This document shows, in pieces, positions 1-7,884 of a stretch of 58,997 bases of DNA. Numbering within the stretch: the first letter of the stretch is position 1; every line of letters begins with the position of its first letter. The translations under genes were made by a program, and so were the position numbers. The DNA comes from JAIKWW01 sp052169645 (GTDB taxonomy: Bacteria > Bacillota > Clostridia > Peptostreptococcales > Anaerovoracaceae): positions 1 to 58,997 of the forward strand of contig JBQNCA010000009.1 of the NCBI GenBank assembly GCA_052169645.1. The letters are read 5' to 3'. Under the pieces are notes generated by a model. It ran no database searches and had not been told where the DNA came from. It saw only the letters and a program-made list of their open reading frames with translations.

Positions 1-416
1 ATCTGTTCTCTTGCAAATATCCTTGTATTTCAAGGGGTTTGAGGGTTAATTATTGAAGTTTCAAATACATTATTACATATTAGCATATACATTGAATTTC
101 GTAAATAATCCAAGTGCCGCACCCATTATGAATAAATTCATCGCTAAACTCCATACCTCTCGTGTAAATACACATAATTCAGTCCGATTAGCATGAGCAC
201 GAGCCGATATAATTCAAGTTTTATACTAACAACAGTAAAACATTACATTCATAAACAGAGCAAAGCATTGATTTTCATGATTTTGTATAATTTAAAGTCT
301 TCTATGAGTGACACATATGAAACGGTATTGATTGTCACATTTATTATTCAGATTTTGTGGAATTTAAAATCCTTGGAATCCTTAAATTTTCATCGGGCCG
401 TACTCAAAACCAAAAC
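1..416. other. Left-edge non-coding stretch
   Basis: No convincing gene is seen here. It lies downstream of the minus-strand MATE gene. Small inverted repeats are present: CCTTG/CAAGG at 21-35, GTGACA/TGTCAC at 308-338 and an AT-rich stem at 361-388. Any of these could help end the MATE transcript, but none has a classic GC stem followed by a T-run. Open frames here have no ribosome binding site. Confidence 0.4.
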
Positions 417-1766
417 CTATTTTGAGTATCCGAATACTCTGCGTTTGCGTATCATAAAGAATGTCGCTATAGTCAATGCCGCAGATTCCGCCGCTATAAT
501 AGCGCTCCAAATTCCGTCCAATCCGAAAATCATAGGCAGAATTATTACCGCCGCCGATTCAAATATCAATGCTCTCATAAATGAAATTATCGCTGAGGTT
601 ACACCGTCGCTGAGCGCCGTAAAAAATCCGGATGCGAATATATTGAATCCCATGAGTATGTATGACAGAGAATATATCATCAGCCCGTGCAGAGTCATTG
701 CTCTCAGGTCTTCGTCATAGCCTACAAATATGCTTGTTATATTTCCGGCAAAGACTTCCGACAATATAACAATTATCGCACCCGCCGTTCCGGTAAGAAT
801 CATGCTTCGTCTGAACAGATTGCGCAGCTCAGCCTTGTTGCCGGCTCCGAAATGATAGCCCACCACAGGTGCTATTCCTATGGAATAACCCAAAAATACG
901 GCTGCGGATATAAAGCATATATACATTATTGCTCCGTATGCAGCCACTCCGTTTTCGCCTGCAAACTTTAAAAGCTGCCAATTATAAAGAATATTTACAA
1001 GAGAATCGGCAACATTGCTCATCAACTCCGATGAGCCGTTTATAACGGACTTCAATAAAACCTTTCCGTAAAAACGAGTTTTCGTCAATCCGAGCAGACT
1101 GTCATTAGGCAGAAAAAAATAAATCACCGGTCCGAAGCCTGCAAAAACCTGTCCTATGCAGGTTGCAGCTGCCGCACCTGCAAGGCCCCATTGAAATCCT
1201 GCAACAAACAACGCATCCAATGCTATATTCAAACAACCTGCTCCTATTATGAAAGCAAGTCCCAATCTCGGCTTTTCCGCCGCAACGAAAAACGTCTGAA
1301 ATACATATTGAAGCATAAATGCGGGAAATGTCAACATGACTATACGACCGTACAATATACATTCACTCAGCATACGCCCTTCCGCACCCAGCAGCCTCGC
1401 CACGGAAGGTAAAAAAATGAATCCGAGTAAGGCGACGATTACGCCTACAAAAAAAGTAAAATAAACCACAAGTGAAAAGTATCTGCTTGCATCCTTTTTA
1501 CGATTTTCGCCCAAGGTACGAGATACAACTGCAGTACCGCCGGATCCCATCATAAATCCCAATGCACCGATTAGCATAAAAAACGGGAAAATTAGATTCA
1601 GTGCCGCAAACGGAGTTTTACCCGCAAAATTTGAAACGAAAAATCCATCCACTATGCTATAAATCGAAGTAAAAAACATCATTATTATAGACGGCAGTAC
1701 AAATCGTATTATTCTTTTGTTGTCGAAATGATCTGAAAGTTGTATTCTGCTATTCATAAAAGGCAT
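417..1766 (-). CDS. MATE family efflux transporter
   Basis: This 449-residue polytopic membrane protein is of the multidrug and toxic compound extrusion type. Such pumps expel cationic drugs or metabolites in exchange for Na+ or H+. The sequence is hydrophobic throughout, about 12 membrane segments fit, and two similar halves each begin with a conserved Gly/Pro-rich stretch (VLPSIIMMFF near the start). The length is normal for the family. Two starts are possible (1766 and 1757). Neither has a good Shine-Dalgarno sequence, and a TATAAT-like hexamer overlaps the first ATG, so the start is uncertain. It lies 101 bases downstream of purC on the same strand, with a hairpin between them. The substrate cannot be predicted. 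Confidence 0.88.
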   Translation of the reverse strand: MPFMNSRIQLSDHFDNKRIIRFVLPSIIMMFFTSIYSIVDGFFVSNFAGKTPFAALNLIFPFFMLIGALGFMMGSGGTAVVSRTLGENRKKDASRYFSLVVYFTFFVGVIVALLGFIFLPSVARLLGAEGRMLSECILYGRIVMLTFPAFMLQYVFQTFFVAAEKPRLGLAFIIGAGCLNIALDALFVAGFQWGLAGAAAATCIGQVFAGFGPVIYFFLPNDSLLGLTKTRFYGKVLLKSVINGSSELMSNVADSLVNILYNWQLLKFAGENGVAAYGAIMYICFISAAVFLGYSIGIAPVVGYHFGAGNKAELRNLFRRSMILTGTAGAIIVILSEVFAGNITSIFVGYDEDLRAMTLHGLMIYSLSYILMGFNIFASGFFTALSDGVTSAIISFMRALIFESAAVIILPMIFGLDGIWSAIIAAESAALTIATFFMIRKRRVFGYSK

Positions 1767-1785
1767 TATATCATATAATAAAGAA

Positions 1786-1825
1786 GGTGCACTGCATCTA
1801 CCTCACGGGTAAAACAGCTCGCACC
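1786..1825 (-). terminator. Hairpin between purC and the MATE gene
   Basis: GGTGC (1786-1790) pairs with GCACC (1821-1825). Inside it TACC (1799-1802) pairs with GGTA (1808-1811). On the minus strand it is followed by TTCTTTATTATAT, a poor U-tract. It may be a weak terminator of purC or a small regulatory leader of the MATE gene. I do not recognise a known riboswitch in it. Confidence 0.35.
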
Positions 1826-1867
1826 CTCATATTTACAAAGACTTTTCCTAAATTTGCAGTAACGGAG

Positions 1868-2737
1868 CTACAGCTCGTTTCCTGTAATCAGCTTATATGC
1901 TTCTTTATACTTATCTATTGTCTTATCTATAACATCCTGAGGCAGCTCGTAATCGCTGTCCGGATTTTCTTTGAGCCAATCACGAACAAACTGCTTGTCA
2001 AAGCTCGGCTGACTCTTACCGGGCTCATAGCCTTTAAGCGGCCAAAATCTGCTGCTGTCCGGTGTAAGCATCTCGTCACCGATAACAATTTCACCTTTTT
2101 CGTTAAGCCCGAATTCAAATTTTGTATCTGCGATTATTATACCTCTGCTGAGTGCATATTCCGCACATTTTTTATACAGGGCTATAGTATAATCTCTAAG
2201 TTTCTCCGCATATTCCCGTCCATGTCCCGGAAAGGCTTTTTCCAGAACAGATATGCTCTCTTCAAAGCTGATGTTTTCATCATGATCACCTATCTCTGCT
2301 TTTGTGCTCGGCGTATATATAGGCTCCGGCAGTTTGTCACATTCCTTCAGTCCGTCAGGAAGCTTTATGCCGCATACGGTTCCGTTATTCATATAGCTCG
2401 TCCAACCGCTTCCCGTAATATATCCTCTTACTATACATTCTACAGGGAGCATTTCAAGCTTTTTGCACAACATACTGTTTCCGCGGTACTTTTCCTGCGA
2501 AAAAAAATCGGGCATATCGGAAGCATCTACGCTTATCATATGGTTGGAAACTATGTCATTTGTCAAATCAAACCAGAATTTCGACATCTGAGTGAGCACC
2601 CTTCCCTTATCGGTAACCTTATTCTTCAAAATAACGTCAAATGCCGATATTCTATCGGTTGCAACCATTATAAGGCTGTCTCCGTTATCATAAATTTCTC
2701 TTACCTTACCTTCTTTGATAGGTTTAAATTCTGTCAT
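1868..2737 (-). CDS. purC: Phosphoribosylaminoimidazole-succinocarboxamide synthase
   Basis: PurC (SAICAR synthetase) joins aspartate to CAIR with ATP in de novo purine synthesis, in the cytosol. The 289-residue protein opens with the family pattern of a Lys-Val-Arg-Glu-Ile-Tyr nucleotide-binding start (KVREIYD, near residue 10) and ATDRISAFD at about 26-34. Later motifs include EFGLNEKGEIVIGDEML near 185-200 and SRFWP just after. Its length matches the longer ADE1-like form. The start is supported by a GGGGGA Shine-Dalgarno sequence about 8 bases upstream. It stands apart from other purine genes here; a PurF paralogue lies 46 kb away. Identification is secure. Confidence 0.96.
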   Translation of the reverse strand: MTEFKPIKEGKVREIYDNGDSLIMVATDRISAFDVILKNKVTDKGRVLTQMSKFWFDLTNDIVSNHMISVDASDMPDFFSQEKYRGNSMLCKKLEMLPVECIVRGYITGSGWTSYMNNGTVCGIKLPDGLKECDKLPEPIYTPSTKAEIGDHDENISFEESISVLEKAFPGHGREYAEKLRDYTIALYKKCAEYALSRGIIIADTKFEFGLNEKGEIVIGDEMLTPDSSRFWPLKGYEPGKSQPSFDKQFVRDWLKENPDSDYELPQDVIDKTIDKYKEAYKLITGNEL

Positions 2738-3325
2738 TTTTATCCCCCGTACAGCATAGTATCAGATTTATAAATATTGTATATTATATCATTTTAATTA
2801 TATTTCAGATATATCGAATATAAATTTTATAAAATAAAATAGGAAGTCGAATATCAATATAATCATTATATAAATTAATTTGTAAGTAATCACTTTGCCA
2901 ATCAGTTATATAATTCAATCGGGTTCTAAGCCGAAATTAAATTTCCGGAAGACGGAGTTTAGTACTGTTTAGCGGACAGTTTAAATCTTTCACAGCAGAA
3001 CGAGACATTTTTTCATTGCGAGAGACTGTGTATCACGAAATAACTATCACAAAAAGCGGAGTATTCCTCCTACACAATTAAATTATTTTTTGGAAATTAT
3101 TTAATTGTAACAAATGTTACATAAATATCAGCTATAATATTATATACTTTGCTTGCAAGGTAATGAAGCTGTCTCAAAGGTCTGCACAAGAATAAATCTT
3201 AAAAGCTTGCACCGAGCATGACTTACAATATATCACGAGATTGCAGGTGACGAGCGGCACTGACAGCAGATCTGACATAAAATAACAATATTCACAATAA
3301 TAAAAATTATATATCGGAGGAAATT
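2738..3325. other. Long intergenic region before the Fe-S/Crp pair
   Basis: This 588-base AT-rich stretch lies between the divergent purC and the Fe-S protein gene. Apart from the Crp/Fnr-type palindrome and -10 elements near 3106-3148 (listed separately) and a weak GGAG/CTCC hairpin near 3058-3070, I see no gene. No frame has both a ribosome binding site and coding character. Confidence 0.5.
3106..3148 (+). promoter_or_regulatory. HcpR/Crp-Fnr-type operator and promoter
   Basis: A perfect palindrome, TGTAACAAATGTTACA, lies at 3106-3121. It contains GTAAC-N4-GTTAC, the form I recall for HcpR-type regulators of Clostridia. A -10-like TATACT lies at 3143-3148. A start near 3155 would put the palindrome centre at about -41.5, the usual position for class II activation by Crp/Fnr proteins. 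A second -10, TATAAT, lies at 3133-3138. A Crp/Fnr gene follows at 4221, so autoregulation is likely. The motif is seen; the regulator assignment is inferred. Confidence 0.7.
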
Positions 3326-4072
3326 ATGATACGCAAGATAGTAGAGATAAATGAAGAACGTTGCAACGGTTGCGGTGCGTGCGCAAATGCCTGTCATGAA
3401 GGTGCAATCGCCATGATAAACGGCAAGGCTCGACTCATAAGAGATGATTACTGCGACGGTCTCGGAGATTGTTTGCCTGAGTGCCCGGTGGACGCCATTT
3501 CCATAATCGAACGTGAGGCGGCGGCTTTCGACAAGGCTGCCGTAGAAGCAAATATGCTGAAGGCTGCGGCTGAAAAAAATGCTGCATCAAACTGCACACA
3601 TGATATGCCGTCAGGATGTCCCGGCAGTATGTCACGCAGCTTTGACAGAAAAGAGGCTCCTACAGCAAGCATACCTTTTGAACAAGGATTTGTGCCTAAG
3701 CCTCATAGTCAGCTCCGCCAATGGCCCGTACAGATACAGCTTGTTCCCGTAAAAGCTCCTTTCTATGAAAATGCAAATCTGCTCGTTGCCGCAGATTGTA
3801 CCGCATTTGCCTATGCCGATTTCCATGAGGACTTTATAAAAAATCATATAACTCTCGTAGGCTGCCCAAAGCTCGACCCCGTGGACTATAAGGAAAAGCT
3901 GCAGGCTGTCATAGAAAGCAACAATATTAAAAGTCTAACCATAGTACGCATGGAAGTACCTTGCTGCGGAGGCTTGGAATTTGCGGCTGCCAACGCTCTC
4001 AAAGACAGCGGTAAATTCATTCCTTGGAAAGTCGTAACTGTCTCTACGGACGGAAAGCTTATTGACAATTAA
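3326..4072 (+). CDS. 4Fe-4S dicluster ferredoxin-like protein
   Basis: This 248-residue cytosolic Fe-S protein has a ferredoxin-like N-terminus. Cys13, 16, 19 and 23 form a standard CxxCxxCxxxC cluster site. The second site is unusual: Cys43, Cys49 and Cys53-Pro are spaced CX5CX3CP, so one ligand is missing or comes from elsewhere. The C-terminal half carries another Cys set (VGCPK and VPCCGGLEF near residues 180-215). Proteins of this build accompany hybrid cluster protein and nitrosative-stress genes in anaerobes, which fits the HcpR-like box upstream. The start is fixed by CGGAGGAAATT just before the ATG. A redox or electron-carrier role is likely; the partner enzyme is not in the window. 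Confidence 0.85.
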   Translation: MIRKIVEINEERCNGCGACANACHEGAIAMINGKARLIRDDYCDGLGDCLPECPVDAISIIEREAAAFDKAAVEANMLKAAAEKNAASNCTHDMPSGCPGSMSRSFDRKEAPTASIPFEQGFVPKPHSQLRQWPVQIQLVPVKAPFYENANLLVAADCTAFAYADFHEDFIKNHITLVGCPKLDPVDYKEKLQAVIESNNIKSLTIVRMEVPCCGGLEFAAANALKDSGKFIPWKVVTVSTDGKLIDN

Positions 4073-4220
4073 AAGCAACTCGATAAGCTTTCAGCTGTAT
4101 GGTCATGAACGTTCACAAGAATAGAAAGCTTATTGATCGATGAATTTTCTCATATATCTTAATAATATGGGAGAAAGGAATAAATCCGGTCTCATGGAAG
4201 GCTCGGATTATAAGTGAAAT

Positions 4221-4907
4221 ATGAAAACCGATATATTATCCATACTTGCAAACAGCCGATTGTGCTCCGGGATTTCCGATGACGAAATCAACAAATTTCT
4301 GTCGGGAGACTTCGTAAAACTTGTAAAATATTCAAAAAATGAAAGGATTTTCAGTGAAAGCGATATACCTCAATATTTTTACATATTGATCTACGGAAGC
4401 ATAGCTGTTGCTCATGACACTGTAAGCGGAAACAGACTAATGTTGGCAACGGTTGACGAACCGGGAGATATGTTCGGTGAGATTTACACCTTTATACAAA
4501 TCCCTACATATGATATGTACACCGAAGCCTTAGAGGACACTTTGATTCTTCGAATAGACTGCCGACTTTTTCAACCTGAAAATCACACTGACCGACAGCA
4601 TATACCTGAGCGCATGCGTATGAACATGTTATCCGTATTTGCAGGGAAGGCTTACATGATGAACAGGCGGTTGCGCATCTTGGGCTGCGGCAGTATAAGA
4701 GAAAAAATCGTACGATTTATAATTCAAAATCAAAACGGCAAAGATAGAATTCCTCTGATGCCGAGGGAAGCAATGGCGGATTATATTGCAACAACCAGAC
4801 CTTCTCTTTCAAGAGAACTCGGTGCCATGTCTAAAGAAGGAATAATCGCCGTAAAAAAGAGAGAACTTGTCATATTGGATCAGGAGGCTTTGGAAAATTA
4901 CCTTTAA
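4221..4907 (+). CDS. Crp/Fnr family transcriptional regulator, HcpR-like
   Basis: This 228-residue regulator has an N-terminal cyclic-nucleotide-binding-type beta barrel (about residues 15-120, with FYILIYGSIAV and GDMFGEI) and a C-terminal winged helix (ADYIATTRPSLSRELGAMSKEG, about 185-206). It lacks the N-terminal Cys cluster of true Fnr. The position after the Fe-S protein and the upstream GTAAC-N4-GTTAC site suggest an HcpR-like sensor of nitrosative or redox stress. The ATG has no good Shine-Dalgarno sequence of its own. A 7-codon frame (4194-4217, MEGSDYK) ends 3 bases before it and may couple translation. The two genes are probably co-transcribed, with a 148-base gap. Confidence 0.85.
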   Translation: MKTDILSILANSRLCSGISDDEINKFLSGDFVKLVKYSKNERIFSESDIPQYFYILIYGSIAVAHDTVSGNRLMLATVDEPGDMFGEIYTFIQIPTYDMYTEALEDTLILRIDCRLFQPENHTDRQHIPERMRMNMLSVFAGKAYMMNRRLRILGCGSIREKIVRFIIQNQNGKDRIPLMPREAMADYIATTRPSLSRELGAMSKEGIIAVKKRELVILDQEALENYL

Positions 4908-4938
4908 ATATGATTTCACAACCATGCCGATTTTTATC

Positions 4939-5027
4939 TCAATTTAACTTTATTATTTACTTAGTCCGGTGTATAATTGGTTATATATGGAAAGTCATTT
5001 CTATTTCAATTCAACTTTATTATTTAC
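4939..5027 (+). repeat. Imperfect direct repeat upstream of thrH
   Basis: A 22-base unit at 4939-4960 recurs at 5006-5027 with one mismatch (core AACTTTATTATTTAC), 67 bases apart. A TATAAT hexamer lies between them at 4972-4977. The second copy ends just before the thrH ribosome binding site. It may be a duplicated regulatory site or leftover tandem duplication. Confidence 0.6.
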
Positions 5028-5042
5028 AGCAGGAGAAAAATT

Positions 5043-5648
5043 ATGGATATGAATATAGTCTGCCTCGACATGGAAGGTGTGCTCGTTCCCGAGATTTGGA
5101 TAGAATTTGCCGAGGTTACAGGAATCCCCGAACTTAAAAAGACCACTCGTGATGAACCCGATTACGACAAGCTTATGAAATATCGGCTTGACATACTCAA
5201 AAATCACGGCCTCGGATTAAGGGAAATACAGGATACTATAGCCTCCATAGAACCGATGACCGGTGCAAAGGCATTTTTGGATGAATTACGCTCCATAACT
5301 CAGGTCATAATTCTCAGCGATACATTTACTCAATTTGCCGCACCTCTCATGGCAAAGCTCGGTATGCCTACAATATTCTGCAATACTCTCGAAGTTGCCG
5401 ATGACGGAAGCATCACAGGCTACCGCATGAGGGTGGAACAATCAAAGCTCAGCACCGTAAAGGCTTTGCAGTCCATAGGCTTTGAAACCATAGCTTGCGG
5501 CGACAGCTACAACGACCTCGGAATGATAAAGGCAAGCAAGGCGGGTTTCCTCTTTAAGAGTACGGAACAGATAAAAAACGACAATCCCGAGCTTGAGGCC
5601 TTTGAAGAATATGACGAGCTTTCAGTTGCAATAAAGAACGCTCTTTAA
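5043..5648 (+). CDS. thrH: Bifunctional phosphoserine phosphatase/homoserine phosphotransferase
   Basis: ThrH is a cytosolic HAD-superfamily enzyme. It releases phosphate from phosphoserine and can pass it to homoserine, so it links serine and threonine synthesis. The HAD motifs are CLDMEGVLVPE (DxE nucleophile motif, near residue 8), ILSDTF (motif II, near 90) and CGDSYNDLGM (motif IV, near 150). The 201-residue length is typical. The start is set at the ATG at 5043 because AGGAG lies about 8 bases upstream; an in-frame TTG at 4977 has no ribosome binding site. It is monocistronic and converges on ddh. Confidence 0.92.
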   Translation: MDMNIVCLDMEGVLVPEIWIEFAEVTGIPELKKTTRDEPDYDKLMKYRLDILKNHGLGLREIQDTIASIEPMTGAKAFLDELRSITQVIILSDTFTQFAAPLMAKLGMPTIFCNTLEVADDGSITGYRMRVEQSKLSTVKALQSIGFETIACGDSYNDLGMIKASKAGFLFKSTEQIKNDNPELEAFEEYDELSVAIKNAL

Positions 5649-5856
5649 ATCATTTATTAAATCGGATTCCAATTTAATCCGCTTAGTTTTCCTGTTGCAT
5701 TTACGGTGATGCAATTTCAGAACCGTAACTATCGTAACATGAAGTTATTATTGTGTTTTGGGACTAAAGCCTATCCTATTAAATTATGGAATCGCCTAAA
5801 TATGGAGTTATTATTGTGCTTTGAAACATATTAATTTTTTTAAAGTTACTGAGAAC

Positions 5857-5886
5857 GGAGCCTTTCAACATCTGCTGAAAGGCTCC
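5857..5886. terminator. Hairpin between convergent thrH and ddh
   Basis: GGAGCCTTTCA (5857-5867) pairs perfectly with TGAAAGGCTCC (5876-5886) around an 8-base loop. It sits between the ends of two convergent genes, so it probably serves both strands. The U-tracts are weak on each side. Confidence 0.65.
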
Positions 5887-5911
5887 TATTTAAGTACATC
5901 TTTATTATCAT

Positions 5912-6895
5912 TTACAGCAATGAAGCTCTGAGTTCCTCGTCTGTTTTTGTGCTGAGATATGACGGTGCTATATCCAAAACCGTTTTGCAGCCTTTCTGTC
6001 CTTCATCGGCAAGGCGCTTAGCCGCTCTCGCATAAGCTGTTAAAACACTTGTTGTAAATTCAGGATTTGAGTCGAGCTTCAGACTATATTCAATTATATG
6101 CCTGTGCTCTTTATTTTCACCCGTTCTGCCGCTTCTGAATACAAAACCGCCGTGAGCCATACCCGCATGATTCATTTCAAGCTCCTCTTGGCTTATAAAA
6201 TGCACCTTCGTATCATAGTCGGAGAAATAATCAGGCATCTCCTTAATCTCCCTTTCTATGCGCTCAGTATCGGCACCTTCCTCCGGAACCACAAAGCATT
6301 CTCTTATATGCTTTTCACGAGTTGAAAGCTCGGGCTGATTTCCTGAACGAACCGCTTCAAGTGCGGCTTCGATAGGTATAGTATACTGTTTTGCATTTTT
6401 CACTCCGTTTATCCGTCTTATTGCATCCGAATGTCCCTGCGAAACGCCCTTGCCCCAGAATGTATAATCCTTTCCGTCAGGCAGTATGGCATTTGCATAA
6501 ACTCTGTTAATGGAAAACATTCCCGGATCCCAGCCTACAGATATAACGGCAACCTTTCCGCTCTCCGATGCAGCTGCATCTACATTTGAAAAATGCTCCG
6601 GAATTTTCGCATGTGTATCAAAACTGTCTACCACATTAAAAAGCTTGGCATATTTAGGAGTCTGTTCGGGAAGATCGGTAGCGCTTCCTCCGCACAATAT
6701 CATTACATCTATTTTATCCGTCCATGTATCAGCCTCATCAGCATGCACCACCGGCACACCTTGAGTATTTATTGACAAGCTTGACGGATTTCTTCTTGTA
6801 AATACTGCCGCCAGTTCCATATCGGGAGCATATTTAACTGCGGTCTCTACACCTCTGCCAAGATTTCCGTATCCCATAATTCCTATTCTTATCAT
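5912..6895 (-). CDS. ddh: meso-Diaminopimelate D-dehydrogenase
   Basis: This NADPH enzyme interconverts meso-diaminopimelate and tetrahydrodipicolinate in the one-step branch of lysine and cell-wall precursor synthesis. The 327-residue protein starts with a Rossmann fold (GIMGYGNLGRGVE, residues 5-17) followed by the NADP-type FTRRNP. It contains the substrate-region motifs GWDPGMFSINR (about 122-132) and WGKGVSQGHSDA (about 148-159). It matches the Corynebacterium/Bacteroides-type enzyme in length. AAGGAAGG precedes the ATG. The presence of ddh suggests meso-DAP peptidoglycan. Confidence 0.95.
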   Translation of the reverse strand: MIRIGIMGYGNLGRGVETAVKYAPDMELAAVFTRRNPSSLSINTQGVPVVHADEADTWTDKIDVMILCGGSATDLPEQTPKYAKLFNVVDSFDTHAKIPEHFSNVDAAASESGKVAVISVGWDPGMFSINRVYANAILPDGKDYTFWGKGVSQGHSDAIRRINGVKNAKQYTIPIEAALEAVRSGNQPELSTREKHIRECFVVPEEGADTERIEREIKEMPDYFSDYDTKVHFISQEELEMNHAGMAHGGFVFRSGRTGENKEHRHIIEYSLKLDSNPEFTTSVLTAYARAAKRLADEGQKGCKTVLDIAPSYLSTKTDEELRASLL

Positions 6896-6994
6896 ATTTG
6901 CCTTCCTTTTATACGACTTTCGAAATCTATACAGCTTTCAAAATCAACCCGATTCAGCAAGTCTCGATTCAGCAAGTAAAGAAACAAAGTCACA

Positions 6995-7654
6995 TTAATA
7001 ATTTTCTGCGTTAATCTCAAAATAAGACTGAGGATGTGCGCAGGTAGGACAGACATCCGGAGCTTCCGTTCCTACTACGAGATGACCGCAGTTGCGGCAC
7101 TCCCAAATCTTGACTTCACTCTTTTTAAATACTTCCTGAGCTTCGACATTGTGAAGCAATGCACGATAACGTTCTTCATGGTGCTTTTCTATAGCTGCAA
7201 CCATGCGGAATTTCTCCGCCAGCTCAGGGAAGCCTTCCTTCTCGGCTGTTTCCGCAAAGCCTGCATACATATCCGTCCACTCGTAATTTTCACCCTCAGC
7301 CGCCGCAACCAGATTTTCAGCCGTATTGCCGATTCCGTTCAATTCTTTAAACCAAAGCTTTGCATGCTCTTTCTCGTTATCGGCTGTCTTTAGGAAAAGT
7401 GCGGCAATCTGCTCAAAGCCTTCCTTCTTTGCTTTTGACGCAAAATATGTGTACTTGTTTCTTGCCTGAGATTCTCCGGCAAATGCTTCTTTGAGATTCT
7501 TTTCAGTCTGAGTTCCCGCATAAGGATTGGATTTGCTTTCCTCAACTATTTCTTCCAATTTGTCACCCTTTGCATTACATACGGGACATACAGCGTTTTC
7601 GAGACTTTCGGCCTCGAAAACTGCATTACACACTTTACATCTGAATTTTTTCAT
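6995..7654 (-). CDS. rbr: Rubrerythrin with rubredoxin-like domains at both ends
   Basis: This non-haem di-iron peroxidase protects anaerobes by reducing hydrogen peroxide. The 219-residue protein has an N-terminal rubredoxin-like knuckle (CKVC at about 6-9, CPVC at about 23-26). A ferritin-like four-helix domain follows, with EAFAGESQARNKY, EKEHAK and the second EKHHEERY motif. A C-terminal rubredoxin domain ends the protein (CRNCG and CPTCA). Two iron knuckles flanking one di-iron domain is a form seen in Clostridia. AAGGAGG lies before the start. It begins 20 bases after the copA stop codon, so it may be co-transcribed with the copper genes. Confidence 0.94.
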   Translation of the reverse strand: MKKFRCKVCNAVFEAESLENAVCPVCNAKGDKLEEIVEESKSNPYAGTQTEKNLKEAFAGESQARNKYTYFASKAKKEGFEQIAALFLKTADNEKEHAKLWFKELNGIGNTAENLVAAAEGENYEWTDMYAGFAETAEKEGFPELAEKFRMVAAIEKHHEERYRALLHNVEAQEVFKKSEVKIWECRNCGHLVVGTEAPDVCPTCAHPQSYFEINAENY

Positions 7655-7674
7655 AAATATTACCTCCTTAGGAA

Positions 7675-7884
7675 TTAATCTATAGATAGAACTTTGTAGT
7701 CCTGATCTTCAACCGCTTTAGTCAAGACCGCATCGCTTATATCCGTATCAAAACCTATTACAGCTGTGCCGTCCTTATGGCTTACCTGTGCCTCATTTAC
7801 ATTATCCAATGCTTCAAGAGCCTTCTTTACACGAGCTTCGCAGTGTTCGCACATCATGCCTTCAATGTTTAATGTCTTTGTCAT
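7675..7884 (-). CDS. copZ: Probable internal in-frame start giving a free CopZ-like chaperone
   Basis: Within copA, the plus-strand bases 7891-7899 read on the minus strand as AAAAAGGAG, six bases before an in-frame ATG at 7884. Starting there would give a 69-residue HMA protein (MTKTLNIEGMMCEHC), the exact length and start expected of CopZ, the cytosolic Cu(I) chaperone. The same DNA could thus make both a fused tail and a free chaperone. The Shine-Dalgarno sequence and start are seen; actual use is inferred. Alternatively this is a relic of a recent copA-copZ fusion. Confidence 0.55.
   Translation of the reverse strand: MTKTLNIEGMMCEHCEARVKKALEALDNVNEAQVSHKDGTAVIGFDTDISDAVLTKAVEDQDYKVLSID

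Noticed and set aside
1..60. CCTTG/CAAGG inverted repeat as an integrase attachment site or tRNA end
   Set aside because: It is too short, there is no integrase in the window and no tRNA-like cloverleaf.
193..720. Plus-strand 175-residue frame overlapping the MATE gene end
   Set aside because: It has no ribosome binding site, and most of it is the complement of the MATE C-terminus; the sequence has no recognisable domain.
2999..3100. Small RNA or riboswitch in the long region before the Fe-S protein
   Set aside because: Only weak hairpins are seen and no known conserved motif was recognised.
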